A stretch of DNA of 64,000 nt. It comes from CAYJPV01 sp964372095. Its GTDB lineage: Bacteria; Acidobacteriota; Vicinamibacteria; Vicinamibacterales; JAKQTR01. The stretch spans positions 124,001 through 188,000 of the forward strand of contig CAYJPV010000006.1 in NCBI GenBank assembly GCA_964372095.1, read 5' to 3'. Below, piece after piece: positions 62,413 through 64,000 of the stretch. A program made the position numbers and the translations under genes. Each line of letters starts with the position of its first letter. Within the stretch, counting starts at the first letter, position 1. The notes beneath the pieces are model-generated. The model did no database searches, was not told the DNA's origin, and saw nothing but the letters and a program-made list of their open reading frames with translations.

Positions 62413-63129
62413 CTACACGTGACGTCCTTCTCCGGGTTCTTCGTACGTCCTGCCGTCGCGGATGTGGTAGATACGCTTGAAGGTCGGGATGATCTTCTCG
62501 TCGTGTGTGACCACGATGATGGCCGTCTGGAACTCGGTGGCCAGTCGATTCAGGATCTTCACGACGCCGAGCGCCCGCTCGCTGTCCAGCGGTGCGGTCG
62601 GTTCGTCGGCCAGGATGACGGGCGGCTTGTTGGCCAGCGCCCGGGCGATGGCCACGCGCTGCTGCTCACCGCCCGACAGTTCGGGGATGCGGGCGGAGGC
62701 CCGGTGCTGGACGTCCAGCGCGGTCAGCATCTCCAGCGCCGTGGCGCGCGCTGCCGGATTGGTGACACCAGCCAGCATGGGCAGCAGCGCGACGTTGTCG
62801 GTGGCGTCGAGGAATGGAATCAGGTACGGCGTCTGGAAGACGAAGCCAATACGGTCACGGCGAAGGGCTCGCAGGTCGGATCGTTTCCAGCCGTTGTCGT
62901 AGATCACGTCGCCGGCCAGGGTGAAGCGTCCGGAGGTGGGCTCGATGACGGCGCCCAGGCACTTGAGCAGCGTCGTCTTGCCGGAACCCGACGGGCCGAT
63001 CAGGCCCACGACTTCGCCCGGCTCGATCCGCATGTCCACGCCTTTCAGCGCGTCGACGGCGGTGGGTCCGCTGCCGTATCGTTTGGTCAGGTTCTCGATG
63101 AGGATGGCGGGCTGGGTGGTGGTGGTCAT
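62413..63129 (-). CDS. ABC transporter ATP-binding protein, LolD/MacB type
   Basis: A 238-residue ATPase. Walker A GPSGSGKTTLL, Q-loop VFQTPYLIPF, signature LSGGEQQRVAIARALA, Walker B VILADEPTAPLDSE and switch His in VVTHDEKI. ATG 63129; 4 bp after the permease stop. Works with the FtsX-type permease upstream, most like lipoprotein-release or MacB-type exporters. Confidence 0.92.
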   Translation of the reverse strand: MTTTTQPAILIENLTKRYGSGPTAVDALKGVDMRIEPGEVVGLIGPSGSGKTTLLKCLGAVIEPTSGRFTLAGDVIYDNGWKRSDLRALRRDRIGFVFQTPYLIPFLDATDNVALLPMLAGVTNPAARATALEMLTALDVQHRASARIPELSGGEQQRVAIARALANKPPVILADEPTAPLDSERALGVVKILNRLATEFQTAIIVVTHDEKIIPTFKRIYHIRDGRTYEEPGEGRHV

Positions 63130-63133
63130 GGGG

Positions 63134-64000
63134 TTACCCGCCGATCGCTTCCGCGGGGTCGATACCGAGTGCGGCACGAATCGCCAGCACGGAGGCGAGC
63201 GCGCAGATGGCCAGCGTGATCGCGAACGCGCGTACGGCGTCACCCGTCTCCAGGAGGATATATTTCGGAAACACCGGCCCCCACAATGTCGCGGCGAACT
63301 TGCCCACGAAGAAGCCGATGACGCCGAGCCCAAGGGCCTCCTGCATGATCATCGCGGCGATCGTGCGATCGCGGGTGCCGATGAGTTTCAGGACGGCGAT
63401 CTCCTTGATCTTGCCGAGCGTCATCGTGTAGATGATGAAGGCCACGATGGCGGCACTGACGATCGCCAGAATGACCAGGAACAAGCCGATCTGCTTCGCC
63501 GAGGTGGCGATGAGTTTCGCCACCAGGATGTCCTCCATGTCCGCGCTGGTGTAGGCCGTGAGGTACTTCCAGCGTGTGATGTCGTCGGCGACGTCGCGCG
63601 GGCTGTGGCCGGGTTCCACCCGCACCAGGATGGCGTTGACCTTGTGGCTGCCGGTCTGAATCGCTTCGACCGCATCCAGTACGCCGGGGACGCCGGGGCG
63701 GTTGACGGCCGGGTTGGCCGCCAGTCGATTCCGGTCGTTGATGATGGATGCGTTGTCCTTCAGGAACTGGGCTTCCTGTGCGTCTTTGAGCGGGATGAAC
63801 AGCATGGGATCACCGCTCGACGACACCATGCGCCGGGTGACGCCGACCACCGTGTAGTCGTGGCGACGGATACGCACCCGGTCGCCCACCGAGAAGCCCG
63901 TCCGGGCATCGGCGATCGCCTCGTAGTGGGCGCGGGCGATGGGCCGGCCGGCCACGAGGAACCCGGGCCCGCCGAGGCGCCCGGGTTCGAACCCGGCCAC
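63134..64000 (-). CDS. FtsX/MacB-type ABC permease, N-terminus beyond window
   Basis: The C-terminal 288 residues of a permease. A periplasmic MacB-like core (FSVGDRVRIRRHDYTVVGV; MLFIPLKDAQEAQFL) is followed by three helices near the end (IGLFLVILAIVSAAIVAFII; MQEALGLGVIGFFVGKFAA; AFAITLAICALASVLAI) and the typical ending RAALGIDPAEAIGG. The gene begins beyond base 64000. Co-transcribed with the ATPase downstream. Confidence 0.88.
   Translation of the reverse strand: MAGFEPGRLGGPGFLVAGRPIARAHYEAIADARTGFSVGDRVRIRRHDYTVVGVTRRMVSSSGDPMLFIPLKDAQEAQFLKDNASIINDRNRLAANPAVNRPGVPGVLDAVEAIQTGSHKVNAILVRVEPGHSPRDVADDITRWKYLTAYTSADMEDILVAKLIATSAKQIGLFLVILAIVSAAIVAFIIYTMTLGKIKEIAVLKLIGTRDRTIAAMIMQEALGLGVIGFFVGKFAATLWGPVFPKYILLETGDAVRAFAITLAICALASVLAIRAALGIDPAEAIGG

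Overview
The window is GC-rich, densely coded bacterial DNA, most likely from an uncultured member of the phylum Acidobacteriota. The evidence is the large Oar-like TonB receptors with an N-terminal carboxypeptidase-regulatory-like domain, the HTH-TPR membrane protein between them, and a dsr gene set of the kind reported from acidobacterial genomes. The phylum assignment is inference; the pathway assignment is secure. The core is a complete dissimilatory sulfite reductase locus (dsrA, dsrB, dsrD, dsrL, dsrN, dsrC, dsrMKJOP) inside about 45 kb of sulfur and electron-transfer genes, nearly all on the minus strand. No sat, aprBA, qmo, dsrEFH or sox genes lie in the window, so the direction of sulfur flow (sulfite/thiosulfate reduction or sulfur oxidation) cannot be decided here.

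Layout. 1-6.5 kb: two TonB receptors around an HTH-TPR protein. 6.9-8.5 kb: an outer-membrane porin. 8.7-12.5 kb: a sigma-54 response regulator, a membrane histidine kinase and a PhnD-like periplasmic binding protein. 12.5-22.6 kb: siroheme synthase, hemA, a CoA-disulfide-reductase/rhodanese and dsrPOJKM with an RsbRD_N-type leader gene. 22.8-32.1 kb: dsrC, TPR and HEAT proteins, dsrN, dsrL, a ferritin-like protein, dsrD, dsrB, dsrA and a YeiH-type exporter. 32.3-37.1 kb: an Hmc-like transmembrane redox complex. 37.2-43.0 kb: a kinase/regulator pair, a HEAT protein, an HdrD-like/NarI-like pair and a TVP38-type protein. 43.1-44.0 kb: a periplasmic rhodanese. 44.2-53.5 kb: a kinase/regulator pair with NuoE/NuoF/NuoG-like subunits, a GltD-HdrD fusion and a small Cys-rich protein. 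53.6-57.7 kb, plus strand: hemD, hemC, hemB, hemL. 57.7-64 kb: a CDP-alcohol phosphotransferase, a solute:sodium symporter, a histidine kinase fused to a CoA-disulfide-reductase/rhodanese, and an ABC exporter.

The main new observation is regulatory. Six minus-strand transcription units (porin; dsrMKJOP onward; yeiH-dsrAB...dsrC; Hmc-like complex; rhodanese; Nuo/GltD-HdrD operon) each begin with a near-consensus sigma-54 promoter (GG-N10-GC in a TGGCACG-N4-TTGC context). Five carry a dyad of the form GTTAC-N6-GTRAC (some with one mismatch) about 92-125 bp upstream of the -24 element. The only sigma-54 activator in the window is the NtrC-type regulator at 8.7-10.1 kb. It sits with a kinase and a PhnD-like protein in the gene set used by arsenite-sensing AioXSR, and at the end of one of the putative target operons. 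This suggests a ligand-sensing, self-reinforcing switch over the whole Dsr respiratory system.

Other notable items are a soluble histidine kinase fused in frame to a persulfide/CoA-disulfide reductase and rhodanese; a NuoEFG-like operon whose NuoG paralogue lacks the catalytic Cys/Sec of formate dehydrogenase and which includes a GltD-HdrD fusion with two intact CCG motifs; an NrfD-hexaheme cytochrome fusion; and the co-occurrence of dsrD with dsrL.
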